A DNA stretch of 64,000 nt from Lachnospiraceae bacterium (GTDB lineage Bacteria > Bacillota > Clostridia > Lachnospirales > Lachnospiraceae): assembly GCA_024685315.1 (NCBI GenBank), contig JAIKVW010000054.1, positions 62,001-126,000 of the forward strand, given 5' to 3'. The notes under the pieces were generated by a model, which ran no database searches, had not been told where the DNA came from, and saw only the letters and a program-made list of their open reading frames with translations. A program made the position numbers and the translations under genes. Within the stretch, counting starts at the first letter, position 1. Every line of letters begins with the position of its first letter. Below, one piece after another: positions 53,957-63,113 of the stretch.

Positions 53957-55249
53957 TTAGCAGATTCCTGCAGTCGCCAGCAGGATACCGATTACGCAAA
54001 CTATAAGTGTTAATACAACCGTGGTGATGAAGATCTGCTTGTATGAATCCTTGTGGGTCATCCCTGAGAGCGTCAGCAGAACGACAACTGCTCCGTTATG
54101 CGGCAGCGAGTCGAGGCCTGTTGCAGCCATACAGCCAATCCTGTGGAGGACCTCCGGAGAAATTCCCATCTCGATGAACTTCGGGGCCAGGTTGTTCAGC
54201 GCGATAGCGAGTCCGCCGGTACCTGAACCTGCAGCACCTGCAAGCACCGTAGTAGTCAGTGAGTAGGAAATCAGTGGAGATGCGTTCATATTGACCATCG
54301 CGTCAGACAGGATCGCGTAGCCTGCGGAAGCGGATACGACCGAGCCGTAACCAACGATAGCGCCGGTGGTGATTGCCGCGCCGGTACCGCTCTGAACTGC
54401 TGCAAGGATAGCCGGCATCGGATTTCCGATATTCTTAAAGAACAGCGCGTAGCATACAGCGCATGCGATCAGCAGAGCAACGTGCGCATTCAGTTTGAAA
54501 GCAACGAGGAGGACGATAACGACGATCATCGGAACTACTGCGAGGAAAGGATTCACGCCTTCGCCGGCAGTCTCTGCTTTTGCAAGGACTTCGAGAGTAG
54601 CATCGTCAGCTTCGAAATGCTCTTCTTTCTTCCTGGCCTTCGCACCTTCCCTGTAGATGTAGAGCGCGGTGAGAACAATACCGATTGCGCCGCAGATGAT
54701 GCCAAGCACAGGAGCTGCGGATACGGTAGTGCTGAGGTACGGGATAGGTACCATGTTGATGGTCTGAGGAGTTCCGGGCAGGCATGTAGCCGCGAATGTG
54801 AAGCAGCCTGCAGCGATAACGCCGGGGATAAGCCTTCTCGGAAGGTCAGCCCTCTTAAAAACTGCGAGAGCTATCGGATACATCGTGAACGCGATTACCA
54901 ACGCGGAAATACCGCCGTAGCACAGGAGCATACCTGCGAAAAGCACACCCAGGATCGCGAATCTCTGTCCGAACAACCTTGCCAGCGACTTCGCGATCGA
55001 AGCTGCCGCACCGGACTCTTCCATGAATTTACCGAAGAGCGCGGATACTACGAACAGCAAGAAGAAGTTTTTAACATAGCCCGAAAGGCCGGTGGCGAAG
55101 GTAACCGTGAATGCCTCAAGTATATTCTGGCCGCTGAGAAGCGCAAGGATACCAGCTGCAATAATAGATACAACTATGATATTCCATTTTCTGAATGCCA
55201 GAAAGATTACAAGAGCAAGTGTTAAGAATACAAATATAACCTGAATCAT
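53957..55249 (-). CDS. GntP-family (gluconate/organic acid) permease
   Basis: 430 residues with about 12 hydrophobic segments. Signatures are VTFATGLSGYVKNFFLLFVV near the N-terminus, FTFAATCLPGTPQTINMVPI, and AAGSGTGGLAIALNNLAPKF. GntP members import gluconate and other hydroxy acids with protons. It is the third gene of the sigma-54 operon after SDR and the PEP mutase-type enzyme, so it should import the substrate of those enzymes. Substrate not specified by sequence. Confidence 0.9.
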   Translation of the reverse strand: MIQVIFVFLTLALVIFLAFRKWNIIVVSIIAAGILALLSGQNILEAFTVTFATGLSGYVKNFFLLFVVSALFGKFMEESGAAASIAKSLARLFGQRFAILGVLFAGMLLCYGGISALVIAFTMYPIALAVFKRADLPRRLIPGVIAAGCFTFAATCLPGTPQTINMVPIPYLSTTVSAAPVLGIICGAIGIVLTALYIYREGAKARKKEEHFEADDATLEVLAKAETAGEGVNPFLAVVPMIVVIVLLVAFKLNAHVALLIACAVCYALFFKNIGNPMPAILAAVQSGTGAAITTGAIVGYGSVVSASAGYAILSDAMVNMNASPLISYSLTTTVLAGAAGSGTGGLAIALNNLAPKFIEMGISPEVLHRIGCMAATGLDSLPHNGAVVVLLTLSGMTHKDSYKQIFITTVVLTLIVCVIGILLATAGIC

Positions 55250-55297
55250 TTTGCTCCTCCCTCTAAATATTCATTGGTATTAAGTTAAGCCGGATAG

Positions 55298-56167
55298 TTA
55301 TTTATACTGATCAGCGCCATGGAACAGCTCCATGTTCCTGTAGTACTTGTCGTACGGCAGGACATCCATGATCTCATGTTCCTCGAAATCATAATCTATC
55401 TTCGTGATGTCCTGGGTCTCCTTGAACTTCTCAAGGGTCGCCTTGACTGCGGAGAACGCTGCATAGAGCGTTGTCGGCCAGTAGCAGGACATGTTCGCGC
55501 CGGCCTCGGTCTCTTCCGCAATGGAATCCTCGAAGTGGATCGCGGTGGTTACGACCGGTCCGTTGATGCGGTCTCTGTACTTCTTCAGCTCCTTGATCGA
55601 TCCGGCAAATGTGATGAAGCATGCGTCTGCGCCAGCCTCAAGATAAGCATTGCAGCGCTCAACGGTGTCTTCCCAGTCATTCCTGAGCCAGAGAGCGTCG
55701 GTCCTCGCAATGATCATGAAGTCTTTGTCTGTCCTGGCGTCAACCATAGCCCTAACGTGATCGCACATAACTTCCTTGCTCATCTCTACGGGAGCGCCGC
55801 CTACGTGCTTTCCAAGAATGCCGTCTTCGACCTGGATCCCTGAGATCCCCGCGTACTCGAATTCGTGGATCACTCTCCAGATGTTACCGGCATGGTACCA
55901 GGCGTTATCTACATCGGCAATGATCGGAAGGTCGATCTCCTTCGCGATCTCCCTTGCGAGCGGAAGGAGGTCCTTCATCTGTACAAGGCCTACATCCGCA
56001 ACGCCAAACTGTGAGGCGCCGGTAATAAAGCTTCCTGTATAAACGATCGGGAATCCGGCCTGCTCAATAAGCTTTGCGCTGAGCACATCATATGCGCACA
56101 TGATCGGCGTGCAGCCCGGCGCCCTTAAATATTCCTGAAGCTTAACTCGTTTTTCGTGCATATCCAT
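55298..56167 (-). CDS. PEP mutase/isocitrate lyase superfamily enzyme
   Basis: 289 residues. TIM-barrel family of methylisocitrate lyase, dimethylmalate lyase and PEP mutase: APGCTPIMCAYDVLSAKLIE, YTGSFITGASQFGVADVGLV, LPIIADVDNAWYH and FMIIARTDALW (metal and substrate sites). Lyases carry a K[KR]CGH loop; here the region reads GILGKHVGGAPVE, without the catalytic cysteine. That argues against a simple 2-methylisocitrate lyase and for a mutase, hydrolase or decarboxylase-type reaction, or a new lyase. Start at ATG 56167, with GGAGG 8 nt upstream. Lies between the SDR and the permease. Confidence 0.85.
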   Translation of the reverse strand: MDMHEKRVKLQEYLRAPGCTPIMCAYDVLSAKLIEQAGFPIVYTGSFITGASQFGVADVGLVQMKDLLPLAREIAKEIDLPIIADVDNAWYHAGNIWRVIHEFEYAGISGIQVEDGILGKHVGGAPVEMSKEVMCDHVRAMVDARTDKDFMIIARTDALWLRNDWEDTVERCNAYLEAGADACFITFAGSIKELKKYRDRINGPVVTTAIHFEDSIAEETEAGANMSCYWPTTLYAAFSAVKATLEKFKETQDITKIDYDFEEHEIMDVLPYDKYYRNMELFHGADQYK

Positions 56168-56216
56168 GATAATGTCCTCCATATATTTATCTGATATTTA
56201 TTTCTGCATCAGCAGA

Positions 56217-56960
56217 TCAGCGCATTCCCATTCCGCCGTTGACGTCTATCGTCGCGCCGGTAATGAAATCACTTTCGTAGCTTGCGAGGAATAATGCTGC
56301 ATTAGCAATATCCTTAACATCGCCGAGCCTGTGAAGCGGAACGTTGAGCGATGCTTCAGCAGAGCCGAGGGTCTCGGTCATAGCGGTAAGAACAGTTCCG
56401 GGAGCGATGCAGTTGCAGGTGATGTTGTCCTTGCCGACCTGCTTTGCTACTGCCTTTGCCCAGCAGATAACGCCGGCTTTGGATACCGGATAGGTAGCCT
56501 CGGTAAATACGCCGCCGACCTGGCCTGCGATGGAAGCCATGCAGATGATCTTACCGCCGCCGTTCGCACGCATTACGGGGATGACGCACTGGGTGCCGTA
56601 GATGGTTCCCATAAGGTCGATATCAAGGACCTTCTTCCACTGCTCGGGGCTGATGTCCTCGACCGGACATGCAGGAAGTGTGATCCCGGCGTTGTTTACG
56701 ATAATGTCTACAGTGCCAAATGCTTCAACTGCTGCATCTACAACTGCCTGGACCTCATCGCGGCTTGCGACGTTGCACTTAACGGCGATCGCCTTGATGC
56801 CGGTCTCTTCGGTGATCTCGTCTGCCACTGTCTGAGCCTTCTCTACAGCAAGGTCTGCAAGTACTACGTGAGCTCCCTCACGCGCATAAGTCCTGGAAAT
56901 CTCCGCGCCGATTCCGTTGGCAGCTCCGGTAACGATTGCTACTTTGTCTTTGATCCTCAT
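56217..56960 (-). CDS. Short-chain dehydrogenase/reductase
   Basis: 247 residues. Classical SDR: cofactor motif GAANGIG at about 13-19, NNAG near 88, catalytic Ser in CMASIAG and YPVSKAG (Tyr/Lys), and the C-terminal INVNGG-like DVNGGMGMR. Asp in VVLADLAVEKA at the end of beta-2 favours NAD over NADP. Likely oxidises a hydroxy acid or polyol before the downstream lyase-type enzyme. It is the first gene behind the sigma-54 promoter. ATG 56960 has GGAGGG 8 nt upstream. Confidence 0.93.
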   Translation of the reverse strand: MRIKDKVAIVTGAANGIGAEISRTYAREGAHVVLADLAVEKAQTVADEITEETGIKAIAVKCNVASRDEVQAVVDAAVEAFGTVDIIVNNAGITLPACPVEDISPEQWKKVLDIDLMGTIYGTQCVIPVMRANGGGKIICMASIAGQVGGVFTEATYPVSKAGVICWAKAVAKQVGKDNITCNCIAPGTVLTAMTETLGSAEASLNVPLHRLGDVKDIANAALFLASYESDFITGATIDVNGGMGMR

Positions 56961-57021
56961 CTTGATACCCTCCAAATAAAAACAATATGAATTGATAACA
57001 CTTAATTACACTATATTTAAG

Positions 57022-57038
57022 AGCATTAACTGTGCCAA
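57022..57038 (-). promoter_or_regulatory. Sigma-54 promoter of the SDR-lyase-GntP operon
   Basis: Minus strand TTGGCACAGTTAATGCT: consensus -24 TGGCAC and -12 TGC, with 10 nt between GG and GC. 62 nt before the SDR ATG. Confidence 0.9.
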
Positions 57039-57156
57039 CTTTGACAGAAAATATGAAGATGTCACGGTATGCCTGATTTTATGTGGGTTTGAGAGGTGTG
57101 GAAAACGTGAGCGGAACCTAATAAGGTCATAAGAAATCCAGATACACATTCTACAT

Positions 57157-57177
57157 TTGTAGACTATGTGTCTACAA
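57157..57177. promoter_or_regulatory. Candidate enhancer (UAS) for activator 2
   Basis: Perfect inverted repeat TTGTAGAC-TATGT-GTCTACAA, about 120 nt upstream of the sigma-54 promoter, the usual distance for enhancer-binding activators. An overlapping CTACA-TT-TGTAG adds a second arm pair. Confidence 0.75.
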
Positions 57178-57406
57178 CAATAGATTTATTATATAATATT
57201 CACAAGCAGTTTTGAAAAACAATGGCATCTTAATACCTCATTTTCCACACGCAGAAAGAAAATAGTTCCGAGTAAAAGTCTAGTACACAGACCATAAAGC
57301 TGCTTGGAAAAATGTTTTTCCTTGCTGAAACGTGTAGAAGAATCAACTATAATATGATATGATAAAAAACAGATAATAAACGACACTATTCTTGGAGGTT
57401 TCATAA

Positions 57407-57607
57407 ATGCCAAGGTCAAAAAAGGACGCCAAAATCCTGAATATTAAACTTGCAACACCTGTTTACGAGCGGCTTGAGGAGTTCTGCGATGAAAGCGGTA
57501 TGACAAAAACCGTGGCTGCCGAGAAAATCTTCACGCAGTTCTTTAATCAGTACTTTGAACGGCCTGAATCTGAGAGAACAATCTTTCAGCATAGTGTAAA
57601 GGAGTAA
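57407..57607 (+). CDS. Small ribbon-helix-helix-like protein
   Basis: 66 residues. Basic start MPRSKKDAKILNIKLATPVY, then helices ERLEEFCDESGMTKTVAAEK and FTQFFNQYF, resembling RHH (CopG/Arc-like) DNA-binding proteins. GGAGG precedes the ATG. It is 10 nt upstream of the methylase-like gene and starts the island, so autorepression of the restriction-like genes is plausible. Assignment rests on pattern only. Confidence 0.65.
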   Translation: MPRSKKDAKILNIKLATPVYERLEEFCDESGMTKTVAAEKIFTQFFNQYFERPESERTIFQHSVKE

Positions 57608-57617
57608 CAATCAGCCT

Positions 57618-59657
57618 ATGGCTTCGATAGTAATTGACACGAATGCCTGGCCTGTCCGCGATGTGCTACCCTCTCTTCTATTAGATCGCACGACGAAGAA
57701 GAACATCATTTTCGCTACTGAAAGCTATGAAAATCGCGGTTCAGAATATGCGGCAAAAAACCAGATCACACCAGAGTTGCTCACCAGCCCCGAAGGCTGT
57801 ATTATTCAGCCTCGTGTATTGAAAAAAGCAGAAAAACAAGCCATTCGTTCACGAAAGAAAGCAGAAATTTTTACCCCAGCCTGGGTTTGCTGCCTAATGA
57901 TTGATTATGCAGATGAGGTATGGTTTGACAGATCAAATGTATTTGGGAAACTGAACGGTCAAAAATGGATACGTTCAGAAGAACCAATACAAATGCCGAA
58001 GCGAAAGAGGTGGCAGGCATATGTAGATTCACGCCGCATGGAAATCACTTGCGGCGAAGCTCCGTATCTGGTTTCCCGATACAATATAACAACCGGTGAA
58101 CTTATCCCGATTAAGGATCGCTTTGGTATTCTGGATCGGAAGATGCGAATTGTAAACGAGAATTCCGTCTCCGAGGAAGAATGGTTAACATGGACTCTCC
58201 ACGCTTTTCAGGCTGTGTACGGCTATGAGTATTTGGGAGATAACCTGCTGATAGCACGCATCAACCTGCTCCTCTCATATGTAGACTACATGGAAGACAG
58301 GTGGTGTAGAAAACCGACAATTAAGGAGCTTTCCTCGGTAAGTAAAGTAATCAGTTGGAATATCTGGCAGATGGACGGATTAAAAGGCTCAATTCCTTTA
58401 GGCGCGCTGCATGAGCAGTTCCATCAAGTGACTATGTCTGAGTTTTACGATACCAAGGAAATGCCTGAAATAGCCAAACCAGAAATAAATATCCCTTGCC
58501 GCATATTTGATTGGCGAGGGCAGAATAAAAGTCTCGAATATAAAGCTTTTCGAGAAGGGAGAAACGGAAGTATGAAGTTCGATTTTATTATTGGCAATCC
58601 ACCATATCAGGAAGAGCAAGCTTCGGAAAATGCAGAAGGCTCTCTGAAGAATTATGCGCCTCCAATCTATGACAAATTCATGGATGAAGCTTATAAGGTT
58701 TCGGACAAAGTTGAACTGATCCATCCTGCACGCTTTTTATTTAATGCTGGCTCAACCCCGAAGTCTTGGAATGAGAAGATGCTAAATGATGAGCACTTCA
58801 AAGTTCTCCACTATGAGGAAGACGGTCACAAGGTGTTTCCATCATTATCTACACCACTCAGAGGAGGAGTTGCAATTACGTATCGGGATTCCAGTAAAGT
58901 TTTTGGAGCGATCCAAGCCTTTACAAAGTACCCTGAAGTGAACGACATTCTTCACAAAGTAATATATGACAGTTCTTTTAAGACACTGATGGATATTGTA
59001 TATTCTAGGACATCTTATCGTCTTACCGAAGTGATGCATGCGGATCATCCTGAAGCACGATATAAAGAGGACAAGAATGGAATGAATATAGGCCTTTTGA
59101 GCAAAGGGCATGATTATGATATGTCCTCAAATATCATGGGGATAATCCCTGATATCTTCCATGATAAGAAACCAAATGACGGAAGGGATTATATTCAAAT
59201 TCTCGGAAGAGCAAATAACAGGCGTATATACAAGTACATCAGACGCGACTATGTGAAGGACGTTGATAATCTGGACTATTACAAAGTGTATGTTGCTCAG
59301 GCAAATGGCAGTGGTGAATTCGGAGAAACAATAAGTGAGCCAGTAGTCGAGGGGCCTGGGGTTGGCTCTACGGAAACTTTCCTTAGCATTGGAAAGTTTG
59401 AGAACGAACAGGAAGCCTATGCCGTCGAGAAATATATAAAGACCAAATTTGCAAGGGCTTTGCTCAGCGTACTGAAAGTCACCCAGAATGGAAATAAACC
59501 CGTTTGGAGAATGATACCTCTCCAAGACTTCACCACGGGCTCCGATATTGGTTGGTCTCAGTCCATTTCGGATATCGATCATCAGTTATATGCCAAGTAT
59601 GGCCTCTCTGATGAAGAAATCCAATTCATCGAGACCCATGTAAAGGAGATGAAGTGA
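57618..59657 (+). CDS. Eco57I-type restriction-modification methylase-like protein
   Basis: 679 residues. Contains the amino-methyltransferase motif IV NPPY at 327-330 in FDFIIGNPPYQEEQ. Upstream are family-typical blocks AEIFTPAWVCCLMIDYADEV, EITCGEAPYLVSRYN (CGEAPY at 145-150) and SWNIWQMDGLKGSIP. No canonical DPxxGxG motif I is seen; the CGEAPY block stands where it is expected. The long C-terminal part would be the target-recognition region. It may methylate adenine in host DNA, with or without its own nuclease. It is followed after 1 nt by the helicase gene, so the two probably act together. Confidence 0.82.
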   Translation: MASIVIDTNAWPVRDVLPSLLLDRTTKKNIIFATESYENRGSEYAAKNQITPELLTSPEGCIIQPRVLKKAEKQAIRSRKKAEIFTPAWVCCLMIDYADEVWFDRSNVFGKLNGQKWIRSEEPIQMPKRKRWQAYVDSRRMEITCGEAPYLVSRYNITTGELIPIKDRFGILDRKMRIVNENSVSEEEWLTWTLHAFQAVYGYEYLGDNLLIARINLLLSYVDYMEDRWCRKPTIKELSSVSKVISWNIWQMDGLKGSIPLGALHEQFHQVTMSEFYDTKEMPEIAKPEINIPCRIFDWRGQNKSLEYKAFREGRNGSMKFDFIIGNPPYQEEQASENAEGSLKNYAPPIYDKFMDEAYKVSDKVELIHPARFLFNAGSTPKSWNEKMLNDEHFKVLHYEEDGHKVFPSLSTPLRGGVAITYRDSSKVFGAIQAFTKYPEVNDILHKVIYDSSFKTLMDIVYSRTSYRLTEVMHADHPEARYKEDKNGMNIGLLSKGHDYDMSSNIMGIIPDIFHDKKPNDGRDYIQILGRANNRRIYKYIRRDYVKDVDNLDYYKVYVAQANGSGEFGETISEPVVEGPGVGSTETFLSIGKFENEQEAYAVEKYIKTKFARALLSVLKVTQNGNKPVWRMIPLQDFTTGSDIGWSQSISDIDHQLYAKYGLSDEEIQFIETHVKEMK

Positions 59658-59658
59658 A

Positions 59659-62600
59659 ATGGCAGCATATTCAGCCCCTAATATCCAATCCTTTGTAAAA
59701 GTCGAGCCGATGATCTATGCCTACGATACGCCCGGCGTCACGTATCATGACGGATGGATCAAGATAGGTTACACGGACAAGCAGACGCCGGAACAACGCA
59801 TCAAACAGCAGGGCGGCACGATAGATATCATGACGCGCCTGCTTTGGAAAGGTTTTGCCCGCTACACAGACAACTCTGGAGACAGCTTTAAGGACAGCGA
59901 TTTCCATGCCTTTCTGGAGTTTGACAAGGGTATCGAGCGCAAGGACGGCGAACAGAAGAAAAAAGAGTGGTTCCACATAGACAAGAGCACATCCAGGGAC
60001 TACTTTGACGAGTTCGCCGCCCGCGGCACAATGGACCAGCACGAGCAAAAGCTCTCCTATACCCTCCGCGACGAGCAGGAGGAAGCCGTCCGTATAACCA
60101 AGGCTTATTTCGAGGGCGGTGGCACAGAGTTCTTATGGAATGCGAAGCCCCGCTTTGGAAAGACTCTGACGGCCTATGATCTCGTGCGTCGGATGGGGCT
60201 TTCCAAAGTGCTGATAGTCACAAACAGGCCCTCCATTGCTAACTCCTGGGCAGAAGATTTTCGAAAATTTGTTGAATGGCGAGGAGAACTTTCCTTTGTT
60301 TCTGATACGGATGCGCTTGCCGGTAAGCCGGGTGTCCTCTCCCGCAAGGAATATATGTCTCGAATTTCCAGTGAAGACAAAGGAATGGTTGCTTTTGTCT
60401 CCCTGCAGGATTTAAAAGGTTCAATCTATTTTGGTGGAAATTACCCCAAATTAGAGTGGATGGCGAAAGAATACCAGGATAATCAGTTCAAAGTTCATCA
60501 TGGACTTACCTTCGATATGCTTATAATTGACGAGGCACAGGAAGGCGTGGAGACGCTGCGCACTGAACGTGCTTTCAACAATATTGACCGTAAATATACG
60601 CTGTACCTTTCCGGCACGCCATTCAAGCAGCTTGCATCGGCCAAATTCTCTGCAAGTCAGATTTACAATTGGTCTTATTCTGATGAACAGGAACGCAAGG
60701 AGAGTTGGATAGGCGACGACTATAACCCCTATGAGCCACTTCCCCGCCTTGCTATGTACACATACCAGCTTTCATCCATGATTCGTGAGCGGATCGGACA
60801 TGCCGATCTTGATGCCGAGGAGTACAGCGACTATGCGTTTGATCTGAATGAATTCTTCGCAACGAATGAAGCGGGACGCTTTATCCATGAAGCGGATATC
60901 AAGAAGTTCCTGCATGCGTTAAGCACTCAGGAGAAGTACCCTTTCTCAACCCCTAAATTGCGGAAGGAACTCTCTCATACCCTGTGGTACATGAACCGTA
61001 TACAGAGTGTAGAAGCGCTTGAAAAGCTGCTTGCTGCAGATCCTGTGTTCTCAGAATATCATGTAGTAAAGGTCGTCGGAGACGGCAGTTCTAACGAAGA
61101 CACAGATGCTGCTGCAAAGAAAAACTTTGATCGCGTAAAAAAAGCCATTGCCACGTATGACAAGACCATCACTCTAACTGTTGGTCAGCTAACTGTGGGA
61201 GTCACAGTTCCTGAATGGTCAGGCGTACTGATGCTCTGCAATTTGAAGAGTCCATCTTCCTATATGCAGGCTGCTTTTCGTGCGCAAAATCCTTGTATGC
61301 TCACTGTAAACGGTGAAACATTTCAGAAAGAGACTGCTTATGTCTTCGATTTTGATCCGGCACGAACACTGATCATCTTCGACGATTTTGCCAATAATCT
61401 AAATGCGGACACCGTAAACGGTCACGGCACTTCTGAGGAACGTAAGGAAAACATACGAAGACTGCTGAATTTCTTCCCTATATTAGGCGAAGATGATGAA
61501 GGTCGCATGATCGAGCTGGATGCCGCACAGGTGCTCTCGATTCCAAGAAAGTTGAAGTGTCAGGAAGTTGTGCGTTCCGGATTTATGTGCAACTACCTCT
61601 TCAATATCGGCAACGTCTTTGGGGCTCCTGCTGCTATTCAAGCCATCGTCGAGAAGCTTCAAACTGCCCACGAGGACAAACACAAGGACAATAAAGAAGC
61701 TCTAGATAACATGAGTAATATCCATGTCGGAGCCGACGGCGAAGTTGAAGTTCCTGAAGCAATCGTTATCGGTCAGGCCCAGAACTACTTTGCAGAGAAA
61801 AAATATGAAGATACCGCTGTCATTCAAGATCAAGCCGGGAATTTGCTTAATGCATCCCCTGCAAATTCCGGAAACTCTTTTGTTATAGGCGACAATTTAA
61901 AGAAGATAGCCGAAAGTGTAAAGAAAGCAGTAAAAGACTGTGTCACTCCTGTTATTGAGGACTATAACCCCAAGAAGTCTGCCAAGAACCGTATCGAGAC
62001 GGAGGTTGATCGCGAAATAGACCATACTTTCCAGAAACTTGCCGATGATTACAAACAAGAAGAATCTATTGCCCAAGCCGAGCTTAATCACCAGCTTCAG
62101 CATGCTCAAACTGAAAAGCAGGCATCTGATGCAGAGCAAGCATTCCAGAACCGCATGAAGAATCTCCTTGAGGCTACAGTCGCGGCAGCACAGGAAGAAA
62201 TCAAGCAAACCATGGACAAAAAACCTCAGGAAGTCATTGAGCATCTGGAAAAGAATAAAGCAGAGTCTGCAAAGCGTGATGCCGAGGAAGAGATACGTGC
62301 TCATCTCCGCGGGTTCTCCCGTACTATTCCCAGCTTTATCATGGCATATGGTGATGACGGCCTGACGCTTGCAAACTTTGATGATTACACCGAAGATGAT
62401 GTATTCCTTGAAGTCACAGGCATCACCGAAGAAGATTTCAGATTCTTAAGAGACGGCGGAGACAGGGTAAATCCCGAAACTGGTGAAACCGAACATTGGG
62501 ACGGTCATCTGTTCGACGAAACTGTATTCAACGACTCCATCCGTGAATTCTTACGAAAGAAGCAGGAGCTGGCAGATTACTTCGACGAGACACACACTGA

Positions 62601-63024
62601 AGATATCTTCGACTATATTCCGCCGCAGAAAACGAACCAGATCTTCACTCCGAAGCGTGTCGTAAAGATGATGGTGGATGAGCTGGAAAACCAGAACCCT
62701 GGGTGTTTCGACGATCCTACAAAGACTTATGCGGACCTGTACATGAAATCTGGCCTGTATATTACAGAGATTGTAAAGAGATTATATAACAGCCCCGCAA
62801 TGAAAACTGCCATTCCGGATGACCGGGCCAGGATCCGCCACGTTCTGCAAAAGCAGGTATACGGAATGGCTCCGACAAGAATCATTTACTTGATTGCAAC
62901 GAATTATATCCTCGGTTTTGATGAAACACTAAAAGAAGAAACCAATAATTTCGTCGAGGCGGATGCTGCAGAAGCATCGAAGAACGGAACTTTGGCCGAA
63001 CTGGTGGATAAGTACTTTGGATAG
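59659..63024 (+). CDS. GIY-YIG-like/DEAD helicase fusion, restriction-type
   Basis: 1121 residues. The N-terminal GIY-YIG/T5orf172-like segment (about 17-60) reads PMIYAYDTP and GWIKIGYTDKQTPEQRIKQQ. The superfamily 2 helicase core follows: Walker A KPRFGKT at 163-169, DEAQ at 291-294, SGTPF at 318-322, and a second RecA lobe to about 560. A long coiled-coil-rich region (about 690-870) has many E/K/A repeats. The C-terminal domain (about 880-1121) includes KTNQIFTPKRVVKMMVDELE, a motif X-like block of methylases. It looks like the ATP-dependent nuclease/translocase partner of the preceding methylase-like protein. Catalytic GIY-YIG residues need checking. Confidence 0.82.
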   Translation: MAAYSAPNIQSFVKVEPMIYAYDTPGVTYHDGWIKIGYTDKQTPEQRIKQQGGTIDIMTRLLWKGFARYTDNSGDSFKDSDFHAFLEFDKGIERKDGEQKKKEWFHIDKSTSRDYFDEFAARGTMDQHEQKLSYTLRDEQEEAVRITKAYFEGGGTEFLWNAKPRFGKTLTAYDLVRRMGLSKVLIVTNRPSIANSWAEDFRKFVEWRGELSFVSDTDALAGKPGVLSRKEYMSRISSEDKGMVAFVSLQDLKGSIYFGGNYPKLEWMAKEYQDNQFKVHHGLTFDMLIIDEAQEGVETLRTERAFNNIDRKYTLYLSGTPFKQLASAKFSASQIYNWSYSDEQERKESWIGDDYNPYEPLPRLAMYTYQLSSMIRERIGHADLDAEEYSDYAFDLNEFFATNEAGRFIHEADIKKFLHALSTQEKYPFSTPKLRKELSHTLWYMNRIQSVEALEKLLAADPVFSEYHVVKVVGDGSSNEDTDAAAKKNFDRVKKAIATYDKTITLTVGQLTVGVTVPEWSGVLMLCNLKSPSSYMQAAFRAQNPCMLTVNGETFQKETAYVFDFDPARTLIIFDDFANNLNADTVNGHGTSEERKENIRRLLNFFPILGEDDEGRMIELDAAQVLSIPRKLKCQEVVRSGFMCNYLFNIGNVFGAPAAIQAIVEKLQTAHEDKHKDNKEALDNMSNIHVGADGEVEVPEAIVIGQAQNYFAEKKYEDTAVIQDQAGNLLNASPANSGNSFVIGDNLKKIAESVKKAVKDCVTPVIEDYNPKKSAKNRIETEVDREIDHTFQKLADDYKQEESIAQAELNHQLQHAQTEKQASDAEQAFQNRMKNLLEATVAAAQEEIKQTMDKKPQEVIEHLEKNKAESAKRDAEEEIRAHLRGFSRTIPSFIMAYGDDGLTLANFDDYTEDDVFLEVTGITEEDFRFLRDGGDRVNPETGETEHWDGHLFDETVFNDSIREFLRKKQELADYFDETHTEDIFDYIPPQKTNQIFTPKRVVKMMVDELENQNPGCFDDPTKTYADLYMKSGLYITEIVKRLYNSPAMKTAIPDDRARIRHVLQKQVYGMAPTRIIYLIATNYILGFDETLKEETNNFVEADAAEASKNGTLAELVDKYFG

Positions 63025-63113
63025 AAAGAAGGAGAACGATAGTAATTGATGAGAACGAACAGATTATAAGGTATTGCATAGGAATGGAAAGACTTTACTG
63101 AAAGGAGATCTTT

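Larger units (their letters stand above)
56961..57406. promoter_or_regulatory. Divergent control region: sigma-54 operon and defence island
   Basis: 446 nt without a supported gene. On the operon side it holds the -24/-12 element and a 21-nt inverted repeat (both listed). On the island side, GGAAAAA-TG-TTTTTCC (57306-57321) is a perfect inverted repeat and TATAAT stands at 57348-57353, 54 nt before the first island gene. This palindrome could be the operator of the ribbon-helix-helix-like protein. The sequence is strongly AT-rich past 57.1 kb. Confidence 0.6.
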
